Shown piece by piece: positions 7,882 to 15,414 of a DNA stretch of 15,483 bases. The notes under the pieces were generated by a model. The model was not told the DNA's origin. It saw only the letters and a program-made list of their open reading frames with translations, and searched no databases. This DNA comes from CAZJHX01 sp964545715 (GTDB taxonomy: Bacteria; Myxococcota_A; UBA9042; GCA-2863065). The first letter of the stretch is position 1. Each line of letters begins with the position of its first letter. The translations under genes and the position numbers were made by a program. The stretch spans positions 1 through 15,483 of the forward strand of contig CAZJHX010000214.1 of the NCBI GenBank assembly GCA_964545715.1, given 5' to 3'.

Positions 7882-9468
7882 GTGAATCGACACCTTGGGC
7901 TGCTGGTTGTGATTGCGGCGCTCGGCTGCGGTGAGACGCCGCCCTCAGCGCTCCCTGGGCCGCCCCCGGCTGCGGATACCGCCGTGTCGTCCGCGGACAC
8001 CGCGGTTCCGCCTGCAGACACCGCCGTCCCGGTCGATTCGCAGACCCCCGACGTCCCGCTTGTGGACGCCCCCGCACCGTCACCCGATACGCCGCCATCC
8101 CCCGACGCCGGCGTGGACGACACCGGCGTGGCAGACACCGGCCCTGCCCCTGCGCCTGCCGTCTTTGACATGGCGATGATCTCGAAGGCCGACACCGCCG
8201 AGTGCACGTTTACCAAGCCGCGCACGGTGCTCAAAGACCTGGTGAGCGTGAAGGTGTGGGACGTCAGCTATGTGTCCTGGGAGTCGATCGACGGGGCGCT
8301 GAAGCCGATCACCATCCGCGGATATGCCGCCCGACCCGCGCAGGGCGGCGACAACCTGCCGGGCGTGGTAGGGGCCCACGGGCTGGGCGGCGCGGCCAAA
8401 GAGTCACACGCCACCGGCCTGGCGGCGCTGCTGAACACGGTGGTGATCGCCTACACCGGCCCGGGAGGCGGCACCGAACCGGCCAACACGTCCGAGGGGC
8501 TGGCGTCGGGGCACGACAACGGCTATCGCATGTTCGACACGCTGGCAGACCCACGAGGCTCCTGGTTCTGGGGTCATGCCGTGGCCGGCATGCGCGGGAT
8601 CACGTGTTTGACCACCCGCGCCGATGTCGACCCGGCCCGACTGGGCATGACCGGCTTCTCGGCGGGCGGCGTGGCAAGCCTGATCTCGGCCGGTGTGGAC
8701 CCGCGTCTCAAAGCGATCGTGGCCCTGAGCGCATCCGGCGCCTGGGATGTCGCGACCGAGGCGCCGCAAGCGTGGCAGCACAACCTGCTCACGATCGCCG
8801 GCCTGTCAACGGCGTCGCCCGAATGGACCACGCTGCTGGCGGCGGTGGACTCCAAGAACCTGCTGCCGATGGGACCGGCGGCGGCCGTGATGATGGTCAA
8901 CGGCACCAGTGACGAGTTTTTCCCCCTCACGGCGCATCTGGCTACGTTGGATGCAGTCGTCCAGGACAAGCGCACGTCGCTCATCGGCAACTTCGACCAC
9001 GGCTGCTACCTGGTCTCGGGAGGCGAGTCCGCCAAAACCATCGAAGCGCGCGCCGATCTGCGCGCCAAAGGCGCCCAGCGCGCGTGGTTCCACCACCACT
9101 TCGGCACGGATAGCGCCTACGTGACCGTCCCGGCTCCACCGACGTTCACCGCGGAATCCGTCGGCCTCGCAACCGCGGTCTCGGCAACGGTCGATCCAGG
9201 CGGCCCCGGCCTCAAAATCGAGCACGTGAAGGTCTGGTGGAGCAACGACAAGGCCTTCTTGTGGGGCAGCGTCGAATTGAAATCGCAGGGAAATCAGGGC
9301 TGGTTTGAGCTTGCCCTCTTCCCAAAGACCGCCGACACGATACTCTTTGTGGACGTGCAGTATTCAACAACCGACAAGCTGCTCAAAGAGCAGTTCTCGA
9401 TCTCGTCCGCCCCGCAGATCCCGGCGGGACTGGTTCCCCACATTCGCAACATCCAAAGCTGCTTGTAA
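7882..9468 (+). CDS. Lipoprotein alpha/beta hydrolase (acetyl-xylan-esterase/dienelactone-hydrolase-like)
   Basis: This 528-residue exported hydrolase starts at the GTG at 7882 with MNRHLGLLVVIAALGC, a short signal peptide whose Cys16 is the likely lipid anchor (the lipobox A-L-G-C is slightly unusual). A GTG at 7873 would add three residues. Residues 17-95 are a Pro/Asp/Thr/Ala-rich linker containing three copies of a seven-residue unit (ADTAVxx). An alpha/beta hydrolase domain follows with the oxyanion-region motif VVGAHGLGG, the nucleophile elbow GFSAGG (Ser260), Asp344 in NGTSDEFF and His373 in FDHGCY, giving a plausible Ser-Asp-His triad. The C-terminal 110 residues are beta-rich, beginning around APPTFTAESVG and including KVWWSNDKAFLWG, and resemble the C-terminal domain of PhoPQ-activated pathogenicity-related proteins. 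It is a secreted esterase or peptidase of unknown substrate. A 93-residue gene follows after 13 bases. Confidence 0.84.
   Translation: MNRHLGLLVVIAALGCGETPPSALPGPPPAADTAVSSADTAVPPADTAVPVDSQTPDVPLVDAPAPSPDTPPSPDAGVDDTGVADTGPAPAPAVFDMAMISKADTAECTFTKPRTVLKDLVSVKVWDVSYVSWESIDGALKPITIRGYAARPAQGGDNLPGVVGAHGLGGAAKESHATGLAALLNTVVIAYTGPGGGTEPANTSEGLASGHDNGYRMFDTLADPRGSWFWGHAVAGMRGITCLTTRADVDPARLGMTGFSAGGVASLISAGVDPRLKAIVALSASGAWDVATEAPQAWQHNLLTIAGLSTASPEWTTLLAAVDSKNLLPMGPAAAVMMVNGTSDEFFPLTAHLATLDAVVQDKRTSLIGNFDHGCYLVSGGESAKTIEARADLRAKGAQRAWFHHHFGTDSAYVTVPAPPTFTAESVGLATAVSATVDPGGPGLKIEHVKVWWSNDKAFLWGSVELKSQGNQGWFELALFPKTADTILFVDVQYSTTDKLLKEQFSISSAPQIPAGLVPHIRNIQSCL
7972..8034 (+). repeat. Three imperfect 21-base tandem repeats in the lipoprotein linker
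   Basis: Copies begin at 7972, 7993 and 8014. Each encodes Ala-Asp-Thr-Ala-Val plus two residues (SS, PP or PV). Third-position changes between copies show that the peptide is kept while the DNA drifts. It lies in the disordered linker between the lipidated cysteine and the hydrolase domain. Confidence 0.7.
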
Positions 9469-9481
9469 GCGAAGAGAGCCC

Positions 9482-9763
9482 ATGTCCCCTATCACCATCT
9501 CAGAGACCACTGTTGGAGACGTCTCCGACGTTCGCGTGGGAGTCTCCAATATCTGGGAAGACGACTTCACGGACGGTGACGGCCAGCCCATCGCAGCGCC
9601 TCGCGCCACGCTGTCCTTCATGTTTGAGGACGAAGCGCAGGACTTTGACCAGCGCGTCGCGGCCGGCGATCTGGTCCTGGTCGGCGTAACGCGATGGCGG
9701 GTCACGGTGGTCCACGAGCCCCCCGAAGGGCTCGGCTCGGTGACCCTGGAGCCCATCGACTAA
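9482..9763 (+). CDS. Small acidic protein, function unknown
   Basis: This 93-residue protein starts at the ATG at 9482, 13 bases after the hydrolase stop, with a purine-rich GAAGAGAG stretch just upstream as a modest ribosome site. It is acidic (WEDDFTDGDG, FEDEAQDFDQ) and has strand-like stretches (LVLVGVTRWRVTVV). It has no signal peptide, no cysteines and no membrane segment, so it should be cytoplasmic and beta-rich. I do not recognise the family. Close spacing suggests that it is co-transcribed with the lipoprotein hydrolase, but a cytoplasmic partner for a secreted enzyme is odd, so it may simply share a promoter. Confidence 0.72.
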   Translation: MSPITISETTVGDVSDVRVGVSNIWEDDFTDGDGQPIAAPRATLSFMFEDEAQDFDQRVAAGDLVLVGVTRWRVTVVHEPPEGLGSVTLEPID

Positions 9764-9836
9764 CCCGCCTACTGCGTCCCTGTGCGGAGCACCCTCCGCG
9801 CCCTGGTGAAAATATGAGCTTTTGTCTCTGGACCCG
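9764..9836 (+). other. Gap before the 42-residue small ORF
   Basis: This gap is 73 bases long. It contains the hairpin at 9784-9799 and an A/T-richer run (AAAATATGAG near 9809-9818) that might be part of a promoter or leader for the following genes. No confident -35/-10 pair is visible. Confidence 0.3.
9784..9799 (+). other. Perfect six-base hairpin after the small acidic protein gene
   Basis: GCGGAG at 9784-9789 pairs with CTCCGC at 9794-9799 around the loop CACC; a G-T wobble and one more G-C pair extend it by two. It lies 20 bases after the stop at 9763. There is no T-run directly behind it, so it is not a standard intrinsic terminator, but it could slow transcription or protect the 3' end. 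Confidence 0.4.
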
Positions 9837-9965
9837 ATGCCCGATTCCACGGTTGGAGGTCAGAGAGCAAGCTTGGATCTGTATTACCGGAAGGAACCGA
9901 ACATCGCAGCGTTGGCGTTCTTGTTGGTCGTCGCGTCGCAGATCGAAGTGACGGACGTCGCATGA
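9837..9965 (+). CDS. Candidate 42-residue membrane peptide coupled to the next gene
   Basis: An ATG at 9837 opens a frame of 42 residues beginning MPDSTVGGQRASLDLYYRKE, then a hydrophobic run NIAALAFLLVVASQI and the end EVTDVA. Its TGA stop (9963-9965) overlaps the ATG of the membrane hydrolase (9962) as ATGA, the same arrangement as between the MoxR-cluster genes downstream. That overlap, and a balanced protein-like composition in a gap otherwise without a gene, are the reasons to consider it real. There is no strong ribosome site; a TTG at 9822 could extend it by five residues. It may be a small inner-membrane peptide, or its translation may only serve to bring ribosomes to the next start. 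Function unknown. Confidence 0.38.
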   Translation: MPDSTVGGQRASLDLYYRKEPNIAALAFLLVVASQIEVTDVA

Positions 9966-11254
9966 CCTGGCAGGCGCCAGTCCAGATGCCGCCCCCACCA
10001 ACGTCGCACTCGAGCGGCCGGGGGACAGTTCTCTTCATCGCGCTGTTCATTATCGCGGCGTGGTACCTGCTCAACGCCGAGTCGGAGGACCGCCCGGTCG
10101 CCCATGCGGCATCGGCCGACGGCTACCAGCCGGCGCAGTACTCCAACGAGCCGTCGAGCGCCGGAGAGTTCGACCCGTCCCTTTACCGGCCTGAGGGCCT
10201 GGGGCCGCGAGAGACCGCCGAAGTGCGCAGCATGCACGTAGACGCAAGCGGCGTTCAGGTCGGATGGACCGACGGCGTGCCGGACGCCCAACACCGCAAC
10301 CACGGGGTCACCGAGATCGACGGCGGCTGGCGCATCCCGCTCGGCGGCCTGGCCAGCGTCCACCAGCAGGAGCTCAGCGGCATCCCGGACGGGCGCGCCA
10401 TCGTGGCAGTGCCGCAGTCGATCGATTGGACGCGACCTGTGACCGTCCTGGTGCATCTGCATGGCTACAACGCCGGCTACAAGTCCATCCGAGGGCGCGT
10501 GCACGACGTGGAGACCGACCAGATCGTCCAACAGGTGGCGGCGACGCCCGGCAACCTGATCGCCGCGCTGCCGCAGGGCACGCGCAAGAGTGGCTTCTCG
10601 CCGTCCGGCGGTGCCGCAGACCGCGACTCCGGCTTCAGCGTCGACACGTTCGTGCGCGAGGTGCTGAGCGCGCTGGTCTCGTTGAAGATCACCGACCGGG
10701 CGATCGTCGTGCGCGGCGTGGTTCTGTCGGCTCACAGCGGCGGCGGCAATGCGCTGGCCGGCGGGCTGAACCTCAACGGCAACGAGTGGGAGCGCCAGCT
10801 GCTGCCCGACATCTATCGGCTGAGCGGCGTGCTGCTGTTCGACGCGATCAACAGCGAGCGGCGCCTCAATCAGATCATCGGCTGGACCACGGGTCAGATC
10901 GCCGACGATATTCACCGCCTGCGCCGGATCCGCGGCGTACGCCGGCAGCTGAGATGGCTGCGACGACGCCCGCACCTGCGCGCGGTGTTCGCGGCGTCGG
11001 GTGCCTATCGGCGCCGCTACTACGCTCTGCAACGCGCCATCCGCGAGAAGTTGGGTGAGACAGGGGCCTCGCACGAGTTCGACCCCCAGGTTGTCGCCCA
11101 GCTCAACGCCCACTATCGCGTCGACGCCGTCAAAGGCCGCTCGCACGCCACCATCGTGGGCACGGGCGCGCCCTCCGACAACGGCGCGATCGCGTACGGC
11201 TCCGACGGGCGTGTCGGGGCGCTGCAAATCGCCCTCGAGTCCATCCCCAAGTAG
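9962..11254 (+). CDS. Membrane-anchored putative serine hydrolase of alpha/beta type
   Basis: This 430-residue protein has one N-terminal membrane helix (about 22-37, VLFIALFIIAAWYLL) after a short Pro-rich cytoplasmic tail, so the bulk should lie in the periplasm. Residues 45-100 look flexible. From about 155 it resembles an alpha/beta hydrolase: a strand ending VLVHLHGYNAGY at 162-173, an NLIAALPQG segment, and VLSAHSGGG with candidate nucleophile Ser259 in H-S-G-G-G. Asp294 in LLFDAIN and His395 in GRSHATIV would complete a triad. A long basic stretch (RRLRWLRRR-like, residues 320-345) sits between Asp and His. The ATG at 9962 overlaps the stop of a small ORF. The gap to the MoxR gene is 91 bases. 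The fold call is an inference from motif order; the family and substrate are unknown. Confidence 0.72.
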   Translation: MTWQAPVQMPPPPTSHSSGRGTVLFIALFIIAAWYLLNAESEDRPVAHAASADGYQPAQYSNEPSSAGEFDPSLYRPEGLGPRETAEVRSMHVDASGVQVGWTDGVPDAQHRNHGVTEIDGGWRIPLGGLASVHQQELSGIPDGRAIVAVPQSIDWTRPVTVLVHLHGYNAGYKSIRGRVHDVETDQIVQQVAATPGNLIAALPQGTRKSGFSPSGGAADRDSGFSVDTFVREVLSALVSLKITDRAIVVRGVVLSAHSGGGNALAGGLNLNGNEWERQLLPDIYRLSGVLLFDAINSERRLNQIIGWTTGQIADDIHRLRRIRGVRRQLRWLRRRPHLRAVFAASGAYRRRYYALQRAIREKLGETGASHEFDPQVVAQLNAHYRVDAVKGRSHATIVGTGAPSDNGAIAYGSDGRVGALQIALESIPK

Positions 11255-11345
11255 GGATCAGCGCCGCATCCGCGCGCGCGTCACTTGATCCGAGCACCGC
11301 CGTCCCACACACTGGCACCTGTGAGTCCTCCTGGAAGGGGATAAT
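11255..11345 (+). promoter_or_regulatory. Leader region before the MoxR cluster
   Basis: This 91-base gap probably carries the control region of the MoxR cluster. GGATCA at 11255-11260 and TGATCC at 11286-11291 form an inverted repeat with a long GC-rich spacer. That could be an operator or a loose terminator stem for the gene before, but there is no T-run. No clear promoter boxes were identified. Confidence 0.3.
11333..11338 (+). promoter_or_regulatory. Strong ribosome binding site for moxR, selecting a TTG start
   Basis: GGAAGG followed by seven bases and then TTG at 11346. An in-frame ATG at 11361 would be 22 bases away, too far for this site, so the TTG is the better start. Confidence 0.65.
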
Positions 11346-12284
11346 TTGGCTTCGACCACGATGAATGTGCTCGCGGGGCTGCGTCAGGCGCTCTCGAGTG
11401 TCATTCGCGGAAAACCCGACGCCGTCGAGCTGCTGCTGGTCGGTCTCCTCAGTCGCGGGCATGTCCTTGTGGAGGACGTCCCCGGGGTGGGCAAGACCAC
11501 GCTGGCAAAAGCCTTGGCACGCTCGCTGGACCTGGCGTTCTCGCGCGTTCAGTGCACCCCTGACCTGCTGCCGTCGGATATTCTGGGCGCCAATGTGCTG
11601 GACCCGCGCGACGGCTCGCTGTCGTTTCACCGGGGACCCGTCTTTACCCAGGTGCTGCTCGTGGACGAGACCAACCGCGCCTCGCCGCGCACGCAGAGCG
11701 GGCTGCTGGAGGCGATGAACGAGGGCCAGGTGACCGTCGACGGCACGTCGCACCGCCTGCCGGACCCCTTCTTTGTGATCGCGACGCAGAACCCGGTCGA
11801 TTATCAAGGCACGTATCCGCTGCCTCTGGCGCAGCTGGACCGCTTTCTGGTGCGGCTGAGCATGGGTTATCCCGACGAGGGCGAAGAGCTGGAGATCCTC
11901 TTCGCGCGACAGGTCGCCGACCCGCTGGAGAGCGTGACGCCGGTGGCCGGTGCGGCCGAGCTGTTGGCCGCCCAGGAGGCGGTGCGTCAGGTTCGGCTGG
12001 AGAAGGACGTGGCCCGCTATCTGCTGGCGGTCGTCCGGACGACGCGATCGCACCCCGAGATCGAGCTCGGCATCAGCCCGCGCGGAGCCCTGGCGCTGTT
12101 TCGTGCGTCACAGGCCCGAGCGCTGCTGGCGGGGCGCGATTGGGTCGGACCCGACGACGTGCAGGCGCTGGCGGTCCCGGTCATGGCCCATCGGGTGATG
12201 ACCACTGCGCAGGCCACATACGGCGGGCGCTCACCGAGGGACGTCATCGAAGAGATCGTGGGCTCGCTCGACGTTCCGACGTGA
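11346..12284 (+). CDS. MoxR-family AAA+ ATPase
   Basis: This 312-residue cytoplasmic AAA+ ATPase is of the MoxR type, thought to act as a chaperone that helps assemble or activate partner complexes, often with VWA or DUF58 proteins. Walker A is GVGKTT at 47-52, with the family-typical EDVPG just before. Walker B is VLLVDETNRA at 103-112, followed by SPRTQSGLLEAM. Sensor 1 is ATQNP at 146-150 and runs into the PLPLAQLDRF segment. Sensor 2 is SPRG at 244-247. All key residues are intact and the length is normal. The TTG start at 11346 is chosen for its strong ribosome site. Its stop overlaps the next gene as GTGA, so translation is probably coupled. The function is well supported as a family; the exact target is not known. 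Confidence 0.95.
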   Translation: MASTTMNVLAGLRQALSSVIRGKPDAVELLLVGLLSRGHVLVEDVPGVGKTTLAKALARSLDLAFSRVQCTPDLLPSDILGANVLDPRDGSLSFHRGPVFTQVLLVDETNRASPRTQSGLLEAMNEGQVTVDGTSHRLPDPFFVIATQNPVDYQGTYPLPLAQLDRFLVRLSMGYPDEGEELEILFARQVADPLESVTPVAGAAELLAAQEAVRQVRLEKDVARYLLAVVRTTRSHPEIELGISPRGALALFRASQARALLAGRDWVGPDDVQALAVPVMAHRVMTTAQATYGGRSPRDVIEEIVGSLDVPT

Positions 12285-13543
12285 ACTTCGCCCGCCTGAA
12301 CCACATCCTGATCCCGACGGGCAAGGCGGAGCGGGACGCGTTTCGCCAAAGCCGCGCGGGGAAGCTGTTTCGTCCGCTGGTCACTGGCTATCTGGCGCTG
12401 ACCGACGAGGGGCGCTTTCTGGCCACTTTCTGGCTCATCTGCGGCGCGGCCGGTCTGGAGGTCGGCACCACGCAGATCTACCTGCTGTGGTCGGTCATCA
12501 CGGGGCTGCTGGTCGCGTCGATCGTGCACCGCAGATATTACAAGCTGACGGACGCGGTGGCGCACGTAGAGGCCCCTCGCAGAATCACACGCGGCGACGA
12601 GGCCGCGTTTGCCATCTCGGTGACCAACCACTCGGACGTGTCGTACTACGCGATGCGGGTGGAGCGGCCGCTGCTGCCCTGGGACGGCGCCTATCCGGCC
12701 GGACGGCCCGCCATCGCGGAGGTGGGACCCGGCGAGACAGCGCGGGCGCTGGTCGCTATCCGGTTTGTGGCGCGGGGCGAGCATCACATCGACCCGTTTC
12801 ATGTCGGCAGGGTGGTGCCGTTCAACCTGGCGATGGGCGCGGTGATCAGCACAGGCGGGGCCAGGTTTCTGGTGGTCCCGCGCTCGGCGCGCATCGAGCG
12901 CCTACAGCTGCCGATGGGCGTGCGCTACCAGCCGGGCGGCGTCACGGTCGCATCGCAGGCGGGCGAGTCGTTGGAGTTTGTCGGCGTGCGGCCGTATCGG
13001 GCCGGCGACCGGGTCCGCGATCTGCATCACCGCAGCTGGGCGCGCCACGGCTTTCCGGTCGTGCGGGAGTACCAGCAGGAGTACTTCACGCGTGTCGGCG
13101 TCATCCTGGACACGGACAAAACGGCCGGCAGCGAGGACACCCTGGAGGCGGCCATCGAGCTGACCGCGGGCATCACGGCCCACCTCAGCCGCGGTGAGGC
13201 GCTGATCGACCTGCTGGTGGTGGGTGAGGAGATCCATCAGCTGAGCATGGGACGCCACCTCGGCCGGCTGGAGCAGGCGCTGGATCTGCTCGCCTGTGTG
13301 GATCAGGGCCCGACGCTGGACCCGGGCGCGCTGACCGGCGTGCTGTCGCCGCATCTGTCTCGGCTGTCGTGCGTGGTGTTTGTGGCGCTGGCCTGGGACG
13401 AGACAAGACGTGGCCTGGTAGACCGCATCCGCCGCGCTGGAACGGCCTGCAAAATGCTGGTGGTCGGCGACGCGCCGGCAGTCGGCGACGTCACGCCGGT
13501 CGACCCGACGAGCATCACGGCGGGGGAGGCGCTGCAGCTATGA
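12281..13543 (+). CDS. DUF58-domain membrane protein, partner of MoxR
   Basis: This 420-residue protein has two N-terminal membrane helices (about 45-60 and 65-83), then a beta-rich region, then the DUF58 core. The signature is at residues 232-255: EFVGVRPYRAGDRVRDLHHR followed by Ser-Trp-Ala-Arg. This corresponds to the family pattern of Glu-Phe, Arg-x-Tyr, Gly-Asp and a following Trp plus basic residue. A VWA-like start follows at DTDKT (277-281), a degenerate metal motif. The start is the GTG at 12281, overlapping the moxR stop by four bases; the longer open frame reaching back to 12140 lies inside moxR and is rejected. The gene order MoxR, DUF58, transglutaminase is widespread in bacteria, and the DUF58 protein is believed to work with the ATPase at the membrane. 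The biochemical role is unproven. Confidence 0.93.
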   Translation: MNFARLNHILIPTGKAERDAFRQSRAGKLFRPLVTGYLALTDEGRFLATFWLICGAAGLEVGTTQIYLLWSVITGLLVASIVHRRYYKLTDAVAHVEAPRRITRGDEAAFAISVTNHSDVSYYAMRVERPLLPWDGAYPAGRPAIAEVGPGETARALVAIRFVARGEHHIDPFHVGRVVPFNLAMGAVISTGGARFLVVPRSARIERLQLPMGVRYQPGGVTVASQAGESLEFVGVRPYRAGDRVRDLHHRSWARHGFPVVREYQQEYFTRVGVILDTDKTAGSEDTLEAAIELTAGITAHLSRGEALIDLLVVGEEIHQLSMGRHLGRLEQALDLLACVDQGPTLDPGALTGVLSPHLSRLSCVVFVALAWDETRRGLVDRIRRAGTACKMLVVGDAPAVGDVTPVDPTSITAGEALQL

Positions 13544-15414
13544 GTGAACGCGCCGTCGCCCTGCGCCGGGTCGCGCCGCTGCTGGTCGGCACGCTGGGGT
13601 TTGGCGTGCTCTCCGACCAGTGGGCGCTGATGACCCTTGCGCTGGCGGGTCTGGCCGGTTCGGTAGCGATCACGAGCCGAGTGGAGGCGGACCGCCTGGC
13701 GCAGCTGGCGATGGGGCTGGTCGCCGTCGTAGGCGCTGGGTTCCTTGTCAGCCGCCTCTACCCCGAGGACGCGCCGCTGCCGATGCGCGTCATGGCGCCG
13801 GGCTGGGTCTTCTTTGCGCTGGTCGCGCTCTTTGCAGCCATTCCGCGCCTCTATCTGGCGCGGCCGCTCGGCGGACATCGCCTCACCGCGGCCTTCTCGC
13901 TGATTCTGGTGATGGCCTGCGGCGGCGTCGAGCATCAGCTGGTCGAGCTTTATGCGGGCCTGGTTGCGGTGTTCCTCGCGGTGCAGCTGGCGGTGCTGAT
14001 CGCAGACGATCCGGCGTGGTCAAAGGCGCCGCGGCTTCCTCGGCTCAAGCTGGTGACGCTGGTGCTGGCCACGCTGGCGGTCACAAGCGGACTGGCCACG
14101 GCTCTACCCCTGCTGCACGCGCAGGCGATTCGATACTTCGCGGGCTACTCACCGTCCAGCAGCCGCCGCTCCGGCTTTGACGAGCAGACGCGCCTGGGCG
14201 GCATGTCGCACATGCTCCTCAGCGACGAGATCGTACTGCGCGTGTTCGGCCCGCCGCCCGACTACCTGCGCGGCGTGGTCTACAACCGCTACTTCCGCGG
14301 CGCCTGGCTTTCGCCTCCGCCCACCATCGGCGAGCCGACAGCGACCGCGTGTGAGCCGCCCGAAGGCGCGACCGCGGTGCGCGTGGTGGGGGGCGACAAA
14401 GACAGATACTTCACGCCACTGGATGCGGCCGGGATCGGCGTGGCCGGCTGCTCGCTCACGGCGGACGCGAGCGGCATAGTGCGCCCTGCTCCGCCACCCA
14501 CCGAGGCCGTCTGGTTCACGATTGGCCCGCGCGACGCCCACCCGATCTCCGCGCCGACCCGCGCCGACTCGATGGTGCCCGACGAGATCCGGCCGGCGCT
14601 GGCCCGGCTTTCAAATGCGTGGGCCGACGTGGCCGGGGCGACCACGCCGCGACAAACCGTCGACGCGCTGGCCAACCACCTGCGCAACAACTACGAGTAC
14701 TCCCTCGAGTTCGGCAACAAGGGGGGCGTCGACCCGGTCGTGACCTTTCTGCAGACCGAGCGCCAGGGCCACTGCGAGTACTTCGCGTCCGCGATGACGC
14801 TGCTCGCGCGCACCCGAGGCATCCCGGCCCGGATGGTCGGCGGCTACCGCGTCACCGAACACAACCCCATCGGCAACTACTACATCGTGCGCGAGCGCAA
14901 CGCCCACGCCTGGACCGAAGTGTGGCTCGACGGCCGCTGGCACACGGTAGACGCCACGGCCGCCGGCGACCTCCCGATGACGGCCAGCACGCCGTGGTTC
15001 AGCGCCGCCTGGGACTCCGCCGCCGCGGGCCTGGCTGCCACCCGCGACTGGGTAGCATCCCGGGATCCCATCCTCACGGGCACGGTGATCGCAGCCTTAC
15101 TCGCGTTCTGGCTCTTCCTGCGCCGGCGCCGCCAGCGGACCGGCGCCGCGGCGGCTGATGGAGCCCGCTACCGGGACGCGCTGCCCATGTTGGATCGCCT
15201 GATCGCCGCCCTGGCCAAACACGGCGCCGTGAGGCCCCAAAGTGAGCCCCTGGAGCGCTTCGCGGCGCGCGTGGAGCCCCTGGATCGTCAGGCTGCCGAG
15301 GCGCTGTGGCAGTACGCCGCTTTGAGATACGGACGCCTCGGAGCCAGCGAGCAGATCGTGGAGCGCTTGCGCACGTGTGCGGCTCGGCTGGACGCGGGTG
15401 GTCAGAGCCGTTGA
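13540..15414 (+). CDS. TgpA-like membrane transglutaminase (DUF3488, transglutaminase core, DUF4129)
   Basis: This 624-residue inner-membrane protein has about seven N-terminal membrane helices (within residues 8-190, the DUF3488 region). A periplasmic region of about 320 residues carries a transglutaminase-like core with Cys412 in GHCEYFASAM, His456 in RNAHAWTEVW and Asp471 in HTVDAT, a complete Cys-His-Asp triad. Another membrane helix at about 511-528 is followed by an Arg-rich stop-transfer (RRRRQR) and a cytoplasmic DUF4129-type tail (about 545-615, YRDALPMLDRLIAAL, with the RFAARVEPLDRQ segment). This matches the TgpA design of Pseudomonas, a periplasmic transglutaminase-fold protein important for viability there. 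The ATG at 13540 overlaps the DUF58 stop as ATGA, so the three genes are translationally coupled. The substrate and reaction (crosslinking or cysteine protease) are unknown. Confidence 0.94.
   Translation: MSERAVALRRVAPLLVGTLGFGVLSDQWALMTLALAGLAGSVAITSRVEADRLAQLAMGLVAVVGAGFLVSRLYPEDAPLPMRVMAPGWVFFALVALFAAIPRLYLARPLGGHRLTAAFSLILVMACGGVEHQLVELYAGLVAVFLAVQLAVLIADDPAWSKAPRLPRLKLVTLVLATLAVTSGLATALPLLHAQAIRYFAGYSPSSSRRSGFDEQTRLGGMSHMLLSDEIVLRVFGPPPDYLRGVVYNRYFRGAWLSPPPTIGEPTATACEPPEGATAVRVVGGDKDRYFTPLDAAGIGVAGCSLTADASGIVRPAPPPTEAVWFTIGPRDAHPISAPTRADSMVPDEIRPALARLSNAWADVAGATTPRQTVDALANHLRNNYEYSLEFGNKGGVDPVVTFLQTERQGHCEYFASAMTLLARTRGIPARMVGGYRVTEHNPIGNYYIVRERNAHAWTEVWLDGRWHTVDATAAGDLPMTASTPWFSAAWDSAAAGLAATRDWVASRDPILTGTVIAALLAFWLFLRRRRQRTGAAAADGARYRDALPMLDRLIAALAKHGAVRPQSEPLERFAARVEPLDRQAAEALWQYAALRYGRLGASEQIVERLRTCAARLDAGGQSR

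Noticed and set aside
9784..9799. Hairpin as an intrinsic terminator
   Set aside because: The stem is good but there is no T-run after it, so I list it only as a hairpin.
9884..11227. 447-codon minus-strand frame antisense to the membrane hydrolase
   Set aside because: Biased composition, no motifs, no ribosome site; the plus strand has a membrane helix and ordered hydrolase motifs.
11130..12053. Minus-strand frame antisense to moxR
   Set aside because: The plus strand carries complete Walker and sensor motifs; this frame shows none.
15097..15414. Minus-strand open frame continuing from the right-edge CxxC motif under the transglutaminase gene
   Set aside because: Open only because stops are rare antisense to this gene; the plus strand has the DUF4129-type tail and the frame shows no likeness to a transposase here.
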